From contig NZ_QETF01000007.1 in NCBI RefSeq assembly GCF_003129565.1, forward strand, positions 91,061 through 155,060: 64,000 nucleotides of DNA, written 5' to 3'. Of the stretch, positions 10,784-20,575 are shown one piece after another. The stretch's first letter is position 1; each line of letters starts with the position of its first letter. The notes under the pieces are model-generated. The model searched no databases and was not told the origin of the DNA. It worked only from the letters and a program-made list of their open reading frames with translations. This stretch comes from Salibaculum griseiflavum. Its GTDB lineage: Bacteria; Pseudomonadota; Alphaproteobacteria; Rhodobacterales; Rhodobacteraceae. Made by a program: the position numbers and the translations under genes.

Positions 10784-12355
10784 CTATCCGTTCCGGGCCA
10801 GGTTTTCGGTGCCGGACCAACCTGCGCCCGCGTTGGTTTCACGTTCGGCGAAGCGGACCAGCCTGTGTCCGGTGGACAAGGTCGAAAAATGCAAGGTGTA
10901 GGGATGCCCGTTGTGCATCTGGATATCCGCAATCTGGTCGCTTAGGCCTGACACCGTGGAAAGACGGTGCCAGAAGGGGTTTGGCGCGGTGTTTGCCCGC
11001 CAGACAGCCAGTTCATCCGCGAAGGTGGGCACGCCAAGTCCCAGATGACCCTCGCTGCCCCAGAGCAGCCGGTAGGCGCGGTTCGACATGACCATCTCTC
11101 CGGTCGCGCTGAAAGCGACGGCGGCCTCGGTCATGGAGTCGAGGATTTGCTGGCCCATCTCGATCTGAGACCGGAAACGGCGTGTCATCGACAATTCCTC
11201 TGAAATGTCCTCGAAGAGGAAGGCCAAGGCCCCGTCAGGATGCGGCCGGCCGGTCACGCGGAAGGTTTGGCCGTTGGGCAAATCCCAGCTCTCGCAATAG
11301 CTGTCATTCTCGGCTGCCATCTCCACCGCTTCGACCTAGGTGCGCCATGCGGCATAATCCTTGGGTTCCGGGATCATACGCGCCTCGCGCAGCCGATCGA
11401 GGAACTGGCCGATATGCGGTCGTGAGATCAGGAAATCGGTGGGTATTTGCAGCATGTCCGTCAGGGCCGGATTGAACAGTGTAAGCCGCCTGTTTCGGTC
11501 GAAGATCGCCAACCCGACCGAAAGCTGCGCAAAGGTCTTGGCAAGGGTCTGAACGAATTTCTGCTGGTCTTCACGGGCTTCGATCACCTCTGTCACATCG
11601 ACGGCGTAGTGCATGGTGCCGACATCTCGTCGGACGCTCGACACCTCGTAGCAGCGCGGCGCCAGCCGGCCGTTGGATTGCAGCCATTTCTCTTCGATCA
11701 CGGGGATCGCGCCACCGGGCTCGGCAACGTCATCAAAGAGGTCCTGCGGTGGCCAGGTCCGGGGCATGTCCGCCTCGGCTGGGTGAATCTCGTCCACCAG
11801 GTCGAGGTAAGCGCGGTTCGCCCAGACAAGATCGCCGGCGGTGTTTCTTTGCCAGATCAGTTGAGGTGCATTGTCCCCGATGCTGCGCAGCAGGGTCAGT
11901 TCCTGCTCCATCGCGTCGACGATCAGGCGTTCGGTCGGATCCGTGCCGTTCTGGGGCGACAGCAGCGCAACGCGCACCACACCGTCCAGGTAGGTCATCT
12001 CAACCAGGTCCTTGTCGGGTCCCTCGCTTGCCACTGTCTTTTGACCGGACGTTGCGACATCGGCGCCTTGCGCTCGAAGATCGGGAAAGCGTGGCTCAAG
12101 CGCGGTGACCAGCCGATCCCAATCCGACCCGCCCGAGCGTGCCTGTGCCAAGAGCGCGCGGCCTTGCGGGGTCGCATCCAGAAGGCTGTCATCATCGAAG
12201 AGCAGAACGGTTTCCCCTTCGCTGGCCGCGATCAACTGCCGTGCTGCCAGTGCCTTGGCGGTATTGGTGCGGTTCCACCACAGGAACAGCAAGGCGGCGG
12301 CCGTCAGGCCGATTCCAGCGGCAAGCAACGCTTCGAGGGCGGGGGATAGGATCAT
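10784..12355 (-). pseudogene. PAS-domain sensor protein interrupted by an in-frame amber codon
   Basis: One reading frame of 524 codons carries a membrane anchor (residues ~8-27, ending LFLWWN) and at least three PAS-like segments, but a TAG at 11338-11336 splits it into 339 aa and about 183 aa. The sequence runs AAWRT-stop-VEAVEMAAEN with no frameshift on either side, and the downstream part still looks like a PAS_7-type domain (ILDSMTEAAVAFSATGEM). A single CAG-to-TAG change would explain it. No kinase or output domain is visible in either half. The 12355 ATG has GGAG 8 nt upstream. It may be a recent nonsense mutation, a sequencing error, or readthrough. It heads the tsaE-addA operon. Confidence 0.8.
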
Positions 12356-12418
12356 GACATGCGCTCCGAGACCTGGACGGGTCCAGATTTCGGAGGGATT
12401 GGTTAATTCCGGGTTAAG

Positions 12419-13795
12419 TCACGCGATCCGTTCATTCTGGCCCAATGGTTGGGTGCTCTGCGGATCGGCCTCGATACGGTCAGTCGGCCAGGTCACATTG
12501 ACGATCGCGCCGCCAGAACGGTTGGCGAGGGTTCGGGCACCACCATTGGAAAAGGTCAGCCGTGCGCCGGATCGCTCCAGCAGGGTCTTGGCGATGAAGA
12601 GTCCCAACCCCATCCCCTCGTAACCGGGCCGCGGGTCGTCCATCAGTGTCCAGCGTCGCCGCCGCATGAAGGGGTCCCCGATGCGCCCCAGCACGGAGCT
12701 GGAAAAGCCCTGACCGTCATCGGCGATGCGAACGCCCAGTTCGTCTTCCGTCCAGTACAGCTCGATCCGTACGGTTCGGGTGCTGAAATCGACTGCGTTC
12801 TGCACCAGGTTGCGGATTCCGTGGATGATCTCGGGCTGGCGAAAGATCAACGGTTGTTGCATGGGATCAGAGCCGTCGGCGATGTGAAAGGCGACGTCCT
12901 TGCCGCGGTTCAGATGCGGCTCGGCGGCTTCCCGGATTACGGTCTCGAAGGGGGCCTGTTGCAGGTGTTTGTCATCCTTGCCCGCCCGTCCCATCGACCG
13001 CAGGATGTCGCGGCACCGGTCCGCCTGTTCGCCGATCAGCTTGGCATCCTCGCGCAGGTCCGACCCTTCCTCCAGCTCGTCGATCAATTCACTGCTGACC
13101 AGCTTGATCGTGGCCAGTGGCGTTCCCAATTCATGCGCCGCCGCCGCGACGACGCCGCCCAGATCGGTCAGTTTCTGTTCGCGGGCAAGGGCCATCTGGG
13201 TCGCGGCGAGAGCCTCGCCCATCGACACCATTTCCTGCGTGACCTGCCGGGCGTAGAGGCCAATGAAGATGATGCCCGTGACAAGAGACACCCAGAAACC
13301 GAAGATGAAGAGCCGCGGCAATTCCAGGGGGAACCCGGTGCCGGTCAGAAGCTGGATATGCCATTGGCTCAGCGCGCTGATGATAAGGATCGCAAACAGG
13401 CCCAGTAGGATCGTGCTGCGCGCGGGCAGAACATTGGCAGCGATGGTCACTGGCGCGAGGATCAACAGTGAAAACGGGTTGCTCAGGCCTCCGGTCAGGT
13501 AAAGCAATACGCCAAGCTGCAAGAGGTCGAACCCCATCATCATCATGCCTTCGCCCTCGTTGAGGCGGCGGTTCTCGGGATAAAGGAAGGTCGAGAAAAT
13601 GTTGGCCAGAACGGCCGCGCCGATGGTCATCGCGATCAGCCCGACCTCAAGGCGCAGGTTGAAGACATAAAGCGACACGACCACCGCGGCGCTTTGCCCG
13701 ATGACCGCTACCCAGCGTAGCAGTACGAGGGTGCGAATGCGCACCCAGTTGCTGCGCTGGTTTGCGAAAAACGCGTCTGAGGATGCCTGCGCCAT
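12419..13795 (-). CDS. regB: Redox-sensing histidine kinase RegB (PrrB/ActS)
   Basis: Membrane sensor kinase, 458 aa, that phosphorylates RegA when the electron-transport chain is reduced. It has about six membrane segments (residues ~25-185), the quinone-binding motif GGLSNPF at 102-108, the H-box HELGTPLATIK with His221, the redox cysteine in DRCRDIL (Cys261) and the ATPase boxes DDGQGF and GMGLGLFIA. His221 and Cys261 are 40 residues apart, as in Rhodobacter capsulatus His225 and Cys265. The start at MAQASSDAFF is used; a longer frame to 13855 would cross the divergent promoter region. It is divergent from senC-regA. Confidence 0.96.
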   Translation of the reverse strand: MAQASSDAFFANQRSNWVRIRTLVLLRWVAVIGQSAAVVVSLYVFNLRLEVGLIAMTIGAAVLANIFSTFLYPENRRLNEGEGMMMMGFDLLQLGVLLYLTGGLSNPFSLLILAPVTIAANVLPARSTILLGLFAILIISALSQWHIQLLTGTGFPLELPRLFIFGFWVSLVTGIIFIGLYARQVTQEMVSMGEALAATQMALAREQKLTDLGGVVAAAAHELGTPLATIKLVSSELIDELEEGSDLREDAKLIGEQADRCRDILRSMGRAGKDDKHLQQAPFETVIREAAEPHLNRGKDVAFHIADGSDPMQQPLIFRQPEIIHGIRNLVQNAVDFSTRTVRIELYWTEDELGVRIADDGQGFSSSVLGRIGDPFMRRRRWTLMDDPRPGYEGMGLGLFIAKTLLERSGARLTFSNGGARTLANRSGGAIVNVTWPTDRIEADPQSTQPLGQNERIA

Positions 13796-13819
13796 AGTGC
13801 CACGACCCCGGTTTCTAGG

Positions 13820-13853
13820 TTGATGCAGGATAACGGTCGCATAGATAGGCGAC
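13820..13853 (+). promoter_or_regulatory. Candidate senC promoter with overlapping GTCGC-N8-GCGAC palindrome
   Basis: TTGATG (13820-13825), 16 nt, TAGATA (13842-13847) form a plausible promoter for senC. The -10 lies inside a perfect inverted repeat, GTCGC (13836-13840) and GCGAC (13849-13853), in the 82-nt divergent regB/senC region. RegA half-sites are GCGNC/GNCGC-like, but here they point outward rather than in the published order, so RegA binding is only a suggestion. Confidence 0.4.
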
Positions 13854-13877
13854 AATCACGATGCGGAGGTTCAGGGC

Positions 13878-14501
13878 ATGCAGAGAATAATCGTCCTTTC
13901 CGTGGCGGTCGCAGCCGCAGCGGCGGCCGGTCTCTTTTTCGCGACGCAGTATGGCGGCGGGGGTGCGGACGACAAGTTCGCCCAGTGCCGCGCAACGACC
14001 GTGGGGGGCGCCGATATCGGCGGGCCTTTCGAACTGGTGGACGAAACCGGACGCACGGTGACAGATGGCGACGTTATCACGGGGCCGACCATTGTCTATT
14101 TCGGCTACACTTTCTGCCCCGATATCTGCCCCACCGACAATATGCGCAACGCGATGGCGGTGGACCTTCTGGACGATCGCGGCATCGAGGTGAAGCCGGT
14201 CTTCATCTCGATCGACCCGGAGCGGGATACCCCGGAACGCCTGGTCGATTTCACAGATACCTTCCATGAACGGATGCTGGGCCTGACAGGGACCCCTGAA
14301 CAGGTCAGTGCTGCATCACGCGCCTACAAGACCTTCTTCCAGAAGGAAGACACCGAGGATGAATTCTATCTCGTTGACCATACGACGATGTCTTACCTGG
14401 TGTTCCCCGAAGAGGGTTTCGTCGAGTTCTATCGCCGGGATGTCGGGCCCGAAGCCATGGCCGATAGCGTGGCCTGTTTCGTAAATGCCGCTGGTAGCTA
14501 G
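13878..14501 (+). CDS. senC: SCO1/SenC copper chaperone
   Basis: Membrane-anchored SCO-family thioredoxin-fold protein, 207 aa, needed for Cu-A site assembly of cytochrome oxidases and linked to RegB/RegA signalling in Rhodobacter (PrrC). The N-terminus has an uncleaved-looking hydrophobic anchor (residues ~4-23). The copper ligands are visible as CPDIC (Cys80, Cys84) and the distal His168 in LVDHTTMSYL. GGAGG stands 9 nt before the ATG. It is the first gene after the divergent regB promoter region and precedes regA by 62 nt. Confidence 0.94.
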   Translation: MQRIIVLSVAVAAAAAAGLFFATQYGGGGADDKFAQCRATTVGGADIGGPFELVDETGRTVTDGDVITGPTIVYFGYTFCPDICPTDNMRNAMAVDLLDDRGIEVKPVFISIDPERDTPERLVDFTDTFHERMLGLTGTPEQVSAASRAYKTFFQKEDTEDEFYLVDHTTMSYLVFPEEGFVEFYRRDVGPEAMADSVACFVNAAGS

Positions 14502-14505
14502 AGAA

Positions 14506-14534
14506 TTGACCGGACCGCGCTAAGACTCTACCTA
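14506..14534 (+). promoter_or_regulatory. Candidate internal promoter for regA
   Basis: TTGACC (14506-14511), a 17-nt spacer and TACCTA (14529-14534) lie between senC and regA, about 30 nt before the regA start. This would allow regA to be expressed independently of senC. Confidence 0.45.
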
Positions 14535-14563
14535 GTCATAAGGATTTAGCGGAGGCCCCCCAA

Positions 14564-15109
14564 ATGGACGCAGCGCAAATCGGCGAGGATCCGTCGCTTC
14601 TCATCGTGGACGACGACGAACCGTTTCTGAGGCGTCTGGCCAAGGCGATGGAGAAGCGCGGCTTTGCCGTGGAAACCGCTGACAGTGTGGCCGCCGGCAA
14701 GGCCATCGCCACCGCGCGTCCGCCTGCCTATGCCGTCGTTGACCTGCGGCTTGAGGACGGCAACGGCCTCGATGTGGTCGAAACCCTTCGCGAACAGCGC
14801 CCGGACAGCCGCATCGTGGTGCTGACCGGCTATGGCGCGATTGCGACGGCTGTCGCCGCGGTCAAGATCGGGGCGACGGACTACCTGTCCAAGCCAGCCG
14901 ATGCCAAGGACGTGACGAATGCCCTGTTGGCCACGGGTGATGAATTGCCGCCACCGCCCGACAATCCGATGAGCGCGGATCGCGTGCGCTGGGAACATAT
15001 CCAGCGGGTCTACGAGCTCTGTGATCGCAATGTCAGCGAAACCGCGCGCCGCCTGAACATGCACCGCCGGACGCTGCAACGTATCCTGGCCAAGCGTAGT
15101 CCGCGCTGA
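14564..15109 (+). CDS. regA: Global redox response regulator RegA (PrrA/ActR)
   Basis: Two-domain response regulator, 181 aa. The receiver has the acidic pocket VDDDE (residues 15-19), phospho-acceptor Asp60 in VVDLRLEDG and the Lys of LSKPAD; a proline-rich linker (ELPPPPDNP) leads to a Fis-type helix-turn-helix, SETARRLNMHRRTLQRIL. Linker and C-terminal HTH are highly conserved in RegA, ActR and PrrA. It controls respiration, carbon and nitrogen fixation and, in phototrophs, photosynthesis genes. GGAGG precedes the ATG. Downstream one would expect hvrA in Rhodobacter; here a convergent LysR gene ends 1 nt after the stop. Confidence 0.96.
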   Translation: MDAAQIGEDPSLLIVDDDEPFLRRLAKAMEKRGFAVETADSVAAGKAIATARPPAYAVVDLRLEDGNGLDVVETLREQRPDSRIVVLTGYGAIATAVAAVKIGATDYLSKPADAKDVTNALLATGDELPPPPDNPMSADRVRWEHIQRVYELCDRNVSETARRLNMHRRTLQRILAKRSPR

Positions 15110-15988
15110 TCATCCCGGCCTGACCTGCTTTTTCAGCCAGCGCACGAACGCGTCGCGCTGGGCGGAGACCGTGCCGGGCCGGGTGAGGACGTGGTAGGCG
15201 ATGGCGCTGTCCTTTTCGCGGAACAGGGCCACCAGGCGGCCGCTTTCGATCTCGTCCTCGACCAGTGGCGCCGGTAGAATCGCGACGCCCAGTCCGGCGC
15301 GCGCCGCTTCACGTGACAGTTGCGCGGTTGCAAAGGTTTTTATCCGCTCCTCGTCCGGATCAATCCCGTTTGCAGCCACCCAGAACCGTTCTTCCGAGGT
15401 CTGACCGTCCATCAGCCATGTAACGCCGCGCAGATCCGCCAGCCTCGACACCCTGTTGGCACCGACGAGGCCTGGCGCTGCGACCGCCACGTGCCCTGCG
15501 GGGATCAGCGATGCAACCTGGACCCCAGGCCAGCCGCCCCGGCCGTAGCGGATGGCCACATCGATTGCATCATGGCGCAGATCGACAAGACCGACGCCCG
15601 GAATGATCTCGACCTCGATCTCGGGATGTTCCGACCAGAACGCGCCAATTCGTGGCATCAACCAGTTTGCGGCGAAAGAGGGGGTCACGGCGATGCGCAG
15701 GGGCCTTTGGCTCGCCACATCCAGAAGATCTTCGGTTGCCGATCCGATAAGGCCAAAGGCCTCGGCCAGGGCCATGGACAGACGGTGGCCCTCTGCCGTT
15801 GTGACCATGGCGCGCCCCTGCCGTTCCATCAGGATCGTGTCGAAATGTGCTTCCAGGGTGCGGACATTCTGGGCGATTGCCGCATGGGTCACGTTAAGGT
15901 CGCGCGCCGCTGCTGAGAAGCTGCCCAGGCGGGCTGCGGCCTCGAAGGCGCGCAGAGCGGTCAAAGAGGGAACATTACGCCAATCCAT
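15110..15988 (-). CDS. LysR-family transcriptional regulator (GcvA-like)
   Basis: 292 aa: N-terminal winged HTH (SLTALRAFEAAARLGSFSAA, residues ~8-60) and a periplasmic-binding-fold effector domain from about residue 93 (PLRIAVTPSFAANWLMP). The NWLMP and VDLRHDAIDVAIRYG segments resemble the GcvA/AmpR branch. It is divergent from a 53-codon small ORF, and a 27-bp dyad lies between the two starts, which is where a LysR protein usually binds to control itself and its neighbour. The effector is unknown. Confidence 0.9.
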   Translation of the reverse strand: MDWRNVPSLTALRAFEAAARLGSFSAAARDLNVTHAAIAQNVRTLEAHFDTILMERQGRAMVTTAEGHRLSMALAEAFGLIGSATEDLLDVASQRPLRIAVTPSFAANWLMPRIGAFWSEHPEIEVEIIPGVGLVDLRHDAIDVAIRYGRGGWPGVQVASLIPAGHVAVAAPGLVGANRVSRLADLRGVTWLMDGQTSEERFWVAANGIDPDEERIKTFATAQLSREAARAGLGVAILPAPLVEDEIESGRLVALFREKDSAIAYHVLTRPGTVSAQRDAFVRWLKKQVRPG

Positions 15989-16036
15989 GTGTTAGCCCAC
16001 CTTTCATTTTGAAAAAGTTCCTGACTTCGCGAAGCC

Positions 16037-16063
16037 GATATCGCCCCCTATATGAGCGATATC
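16037..16063. promoter_or_regulatory. Inverted repeat GATATCGC-N11-GCGATATC, candidate LysR operator
   Basis: Perfect 8-bp arms separated by 11 nt, lying 48 nt beyond the LysR start and 22 nt before the small ORF start. LysR proteins commonly bind T-N11-A dyads between divergent genes, and the 11-nt spacing fits. The spacer contains a TATATG that could be the -10 of the rightward promoter. No experiment is implied. Confidence 0.5.
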
Positions 16064-16085
16064 AGCCAAGCGAAAGGAGCGCGAT

Positions 16086-16247
16086 ATGTTCACCATTCTT
16101 GCAGACAGCATGTTCACCGCGTCTCGTAAGTCCAGCGAAACGCCGGAAGCGGCCAAGCCCAAGGCCGATCGTTTCACTCCTGCGCTTCGCCGCACGAGTG
16201 ATGCTGCCCGCGACCTGCGGGTGACCGAACCGCTGGATGGGCGGTAA
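16086..16247 (+). CDS. Small conserved-looking ORF, 53 aa, possible LysR target
   Basis: I do not recognise this protein. It starts MFTILADSMF, is rich in Ala, Lys, Arg and Thr, and ends EPLDGR. Three things support it as a gene: a strong AAAGGAG ribosome site 7 nt before the ATG, a palindromic putative operator just upstream, and a hairpin terminator starting 13 nt after the stop. It is divergent from the LysR gene. There is no signal peptide or membrane segment. The opposite-strand ORF of similar length has no such signals. Confidence 0.55.
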   Translation: MFTILADSMFTASRKSSETPEAAKPKADRFTPALRRTSDAARDLRVTEPLDGR

Positions 16248-16260
16248 CAACCGAAAGGGG

Positions 16261-16293
16261 CGGGCCGCTGTTCTCCCGGGCGGCCCGTTCCTT
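16261..16293 (+). terminator. Hairpin terminator between the small ORF and the HD gene
   Basis: CGGGCCGC (16261-16268) and GCGGCCCG (16280-16287) pair with an 11-nt loop, followed by TTCCTT. It serves the small ORF on the plus strand, and may stall the convergent HD gene, whose stop codon is in its tail. The T-run is weak. Confidence 0.6.
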
Positions 16294-16882
16294 AGGCCTG
16301 TGCAAGCAGGGTCGCGTGACGGTCGGTAAAATCCCGTCGCACCTCGACCGGCGGGCGCAGGCGGATGTGCAGCCCCTCGGCCAGTTCAGGGGTGACACGG
16401 CCGAAGAACTTGTCAGCCTCGGCGACCGAGAAACCCGCGATCTGGGTCGCTTCCAGCCAGGCACTGATGCGGTCGGCCTTCTTGATCTGTTTCTTGATCG
16501 CGGCTGGCACCTGGGCTGGCAGTCCGAAACGGATATGAATGGCCGCCTGCAACCTGTCATCCAATTCGCCATAGCCCGGACCAACCGCCGCCTTTACTGG
16601 CGAAATCATGTCGCCGATCACGTATTCCGGCGCGTCATGCAGCAAGGCGGCAAGCCGCCATTTGGATGGTGCCTTTGGTTGCAGGCGCCCGAAAATCTCT
16701 TCGACCAGCAAGGAATGCTCGGCCACGGAATAGGCGTAATCGCCGCGTGTCTGGCCGTTCCATCTGGCGACAAAGGCCAGCCCATGCGCGATATCCTCGA
16801 TCTCGATATCCATGGGTGTCGGGTCCAGCAGGTCCAGCCTGCGGCCAGAAAGCATGCGTTGCCAGGCGCGGGGTTTTTTCAA
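16292..16882 (-). CDS. HD-domain phosphohydrolase (YfbR-like)
   Basis: 196 aa metal-dependent HD-superfamily protein. The metal ligands appear as YSVAEHS (first His), LLHDAPEY (His-Asp pair) and KADR later. This pattern matches YfbR/HDDC2-like nucleotidases that remove phosphate from 5'-deoxynucleotides, but the true substrate is not decided by sequence. The stop codon lies in the terminator tail of the convergent small ORF; the GT8 gene is 4 nt upstream on the same strand, so the two are probably co-transcribed. Confidence 0.85.
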   Translation of the reverse strand: MKKPRAWQRMLSGRRLDLLDPTPMDIEIEDIAHGLAFVARWNGQTRGDYAYSVAEHSLLVEEIFGRLQPKAPSKWRLAALLHDAPEYVIGDMISPVKAAVGPGYGELDDRLQAAIHIRFGLPAQVPAAIKKQIKKADRISAWLEATQIAGFSVAEADKFFGRVTPELAEGLHIRLRPPVEVRRDFTDRHATLLAQA

Positions 16883-16886
16883 GAGC

Positions 16887-17843
16887 CTATTCTTTTGCCA
16901 CGAGGTCGTCAGGAAACCGTTTCAGATATCGCGTGATCTTGCGAGCATGCCACCATGACCGCAAGGCCTGACGTCCTAGCGTCGCATCGGAAACATCGCA
17001 ACCGCTTGAGATCTTGATCTCGGGGCGATCGGGAAAATGCCGAGCCATGAAGTGCTGAAAGGCCATCGAATAGCGCGGCGGCAAGAGAGAGTCGGGATCG
17101 TTCCATGGTTTCGCTTTCCCGATGAAATGGGTGATCCCAACCGGTACCGTGGCCGTCAGCATTGGAAATCGGCGCGCATGCTGCCAGTTCCAAACCGGGC
17201 TGAGTTCCAGCCACTCTCCACGCAGCGCTGCATTGAGCAGCGGTTGATCGTTATGTTTCAACTTGTCCCGAAACATCCTGTTTGCGTCCAATGCTTTACT
17301 CAGAATGTCCTTGTCCCGATAAGCTTGGCAGTTGATGATCAGCACCCCGGCATTGAAGTATTTCTTGCCGCGAATACCCATGGTGCGAAAATCATGGGCA
17401 TCACGTTCGGGATTGAACCACTGCACCTCATCGCGAACGGCGGCAAGAACATGGCCCTTCAGATCGACTTCCAGCAGCCGCGCGAAATCACCCCGTTCTA
17501 TGAAGATGTCGCTGTCCAGGTAGAGTATTCGATCGTAGTCGTCCTTGAAGGCGTGCGGAAGGAACAGCCTGTGATAAGTAACAGTCTCTTTCTGGTCCAG
17601 TCGCCCCATATCTGCGGTCTGACCTTCGAGGGTCAGACGCGCGAGGCGAATGTCCAAGTCTGAAAGGCTGGCGGGGATTTCGCCGGTTTCCGCACATATG
17701 ACAATGTCGGCCAATTCGGAAGCACAGAGCGCCCGGACCTGGGACGCTGCGAGCAGGGCATAAGGGAAGTAGGCCTCGTTGACACAGAATATCACGGCGC
17801 GGCGTGCCTTGGCAGCGCGATTGGTTGTGACTTCGAAGGCCAT
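16887..17843 (-). CDS. Glycosyltransferase family 8-like protein
   Basis: 318 aa GT-A fold transferase. The metal and nucleotide-sugar binding motif is LYLDSDIF (DxD), and the C-terminal [12 protein letters not shown] with its His and Lys is characteristic of GT8 (LPS galactosyltransferases, glycogenin-like). It probably adds a hexose to a surface glycan. No signal peptide or membrane segment is seen, so it should be cytoplasmic. It is co-directional with the HD gene; no other glycan gene lies nearby. Confidence 0.85.
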   Translation of the reverse strand: MAFEVTTNRAAKARRAVIFCVNEAYFPYALLAASQVRALCASELADIVICAETGEIPASLSDLDIRLARLTLEGQTADMGRLDQKETVTYHRLFLPHAFKDDYDRILYLDSDIFIERGDFARLLEVDLKGHVLAAVRDEVQWFNPERDAHDFRTMGIRGKKYFNAGVLIINCQAYRDKDILSKALDANRMFRDKLKHNDQPLLNAALRGEWLELSPVWNWQHARRFPMLTATVPVGITHFIGKAKPWNDPDSLLPPRYSMAFQHFMARHFPDRPEIKISSGCDVSDATLGRQALRSWWHARKITRYLKRFPDDLVAKE

Positions 17844-18032
17844 GTCGTCCCCATCTTCTCGGCCTCTTCACACAAATGTATTCTTAGATCACCGGGCAGG
17901 CTTTTGGCTATAGTCTGGCACGGAAAACAACCATGGCTTCAGTGGTCAGTCGCTAATGAGTCGCGCTCCGTTGCTCCTGTGCGGTGCCGGTGCTACATGC
18001 CCTCGAAACAAGTCGCTGCAGGAGTCGTGAGC

Positions 18033-19421
<1,389 letters not shown>

Positions 19422-19569
19422 GGCCGGCGGTTCCTGCCTGCAAATCTGTTTCTCTCCTGACCGGAAGGGGGAATCTGACCGTCAATTTTTCTTTGATTGG
19501 CCGCGCGACAGGGTCTAACCTCTTCGCGAGGCCGCAACTGGCGGTCATTTGACAGGTGGGAGCTCTACA

Positions 19570-19911
19570 ATGGGTAAGAGAGACGAACTGATCGCGCAAT
19601 ATGCCGATGATCTGAAGAACAAGTGCGGCATGACACCGGACATGGACCTTTTGACAAAGGTGACCATCGGCTGTGGCCCGGCCATCTACAACGCGGATGC
19701 CTCGACCGTGGCGGCGACGCAGGAAAGCGAGCTGGAAACGGTCAAGGACAATTTCCTCGTCAAGAAACTTGGTCTCGCCGACGGGCCGCAACTCATGGAC
19801 GCAATCAATTCGGTCCTCGATACCTATGGCCGCTCCGAGCGGAACAAGTACCGCGCGGTGGTGTATTACATGCTGGTCAAGCATTTCGGCAAGGAATCCG
19901 TCTACGGCTGA
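19570..19911 (+). CDS. DUF2853 family protein
   Basis: Small soluble protein of 113 aa, matching the DUF2853 family (MGKRDELI start, DLLTKVTIGCGPAIYNADA, and RNKYRAVVYYMLVKHF near the end). Its function is unknown. The ATG at 19570 has GGGAG 7 nt upstream; an earlier in-frame ATG at 19549 lacks a ribosome site. It is followed by a strong terminator, so it is probably monocistronic, with its own promoter in the 148-nt gap after ahcY. Confidence 0.85.
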   Translation: MGKRDELIAQYADDLKNKCGMTPDMDLLTKVTIGCGPAIYNADASTVAATQESELETVKDNFLVKKLGLADGPQLMDAINSVLDTYGRSERNKYRAVVYYMLVKHFGKESVYG

Positions 19912-19935
19912 TCGTCAGGAACGGTTTGCAGAAAG

Positions 19936-19958
19936 CGCCCGCCCCACGGCGGGCGTTT
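19936..19958 (+). terminator. Terminator after the DUF2853 gene
   Basis: CGCCCGCC (19936-19943), loop CCAC, GGCGGGCG (19948-19955), then TTT. It begins 25 nt past the stop codon. Confidence 0.75.
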
Positions 19959-20093
19959 CACATTTGAGACAAAGGCCAGGGGCTTTGCCTTTGCCCGTAA
20001 TCCCTTTTCGTGCCACAACTGAATGCGAGGCCAGTACGGCCCCGACCAAGTTTCGAATACACGTGTGGTGGCTTTGGGAGCACGTGGGTGAAG

Positions 20094-20133
20094 GAAAGGG
20101 TCTGGGCAACGGCGCAGGCCCTTTCTCTTTTTT
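20094..20133 (+). terminator. Second plus-strand terminator with long T-run
   Basis: GAAAGGGTCTG (20094-20104) pairs with CAGGCCCTTTC (20115-20125, one G-U), followed by TCTTTTTT. It points rightward although the only gene nearby on the right is leftward, so either it backs up the previous terminator or it ends an unannotated short transcript from 19960-20130. Confidence 0.65.
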
Positions 20134-20148
20134 CAGGAAAACGGTGTT

Positions 20149-20541
20149 TCAGAACAGCGTCAAGATCGTGCCGATTATGCCGCAACCAAGGACCGCGTAT
20201 CCCCCGTCGATCAGGGTCAGCTTGAACGGCCGCATGGCGTAGGCATTGTTGATCAACACCCAGGGCGCTATGAAAAACGCCCCGATCCCCAACCCCGCGA
20301 TCAATCCCTTGTCCACGCTGTCGATCCCGGCCATCCCAAAGATGTGCCGCATCATTCCAGCCACCACGATCATCGCCAGTGCGGAAAGGATGAAGGGTGT
20401 TGCGTTGCCGCCCTTGGGCCGGCCCTTTTCGTCACATTCGATTTCGGCTGCCTCTATCCATGGCTTGGACAGAAGCATGTACCAAACTGCGCCGAAGGCC
20501 CAAGAACCCGCAGCGGCCGCTAGTATATTGATCAATTCCAT
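20149..20541 (-). CDS. DUF1761-type small integral membrane protein
   Basis: 130 aa with four hydrophobic stretches (about residues 3-24, 49-66, 79-101 and 109-129) and the WAFGAVWYMLLSKPW segment typical of DUF1761 proteins. Inner-membrane protein of unknown function. It is separated from the EVE gene by 34 nt on the same strand and may be read from the gpsA-yciI-EVE transcript. Confidence 0.75.
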   Translation of the reverse strand: MELINILAAAAGSWAFGAVWYMLLSKPWIEAAEIECDEKGRPKGGNATPFILSALAMIVVAGMMRHIFGMAGIDSVDKGLIAGLGIGAFFIAPWVLINNAYAMRPFKLTLIDGGYAVLGCGIIGTILTLF

Positions 20542-20575
20542 CTGTTTCCTCCGGTTTTTGGAACAGATTGGCAGG

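Noticed and set aside
14506..14534. Sigma-54 or FNR-type site before regA
   Set aside because: The spacing and sequence fit an ordinary -35/-10 promoter and not those motifs.
17844..18032. SAH, SAM/SAH or SAM-II riboswitch upstream of ahcY
   Set aside because: I read the 189-nt leader for the conserved cores of these riboswitches and none is present; only an ordinary ribosome site before GTG 18033 was found.
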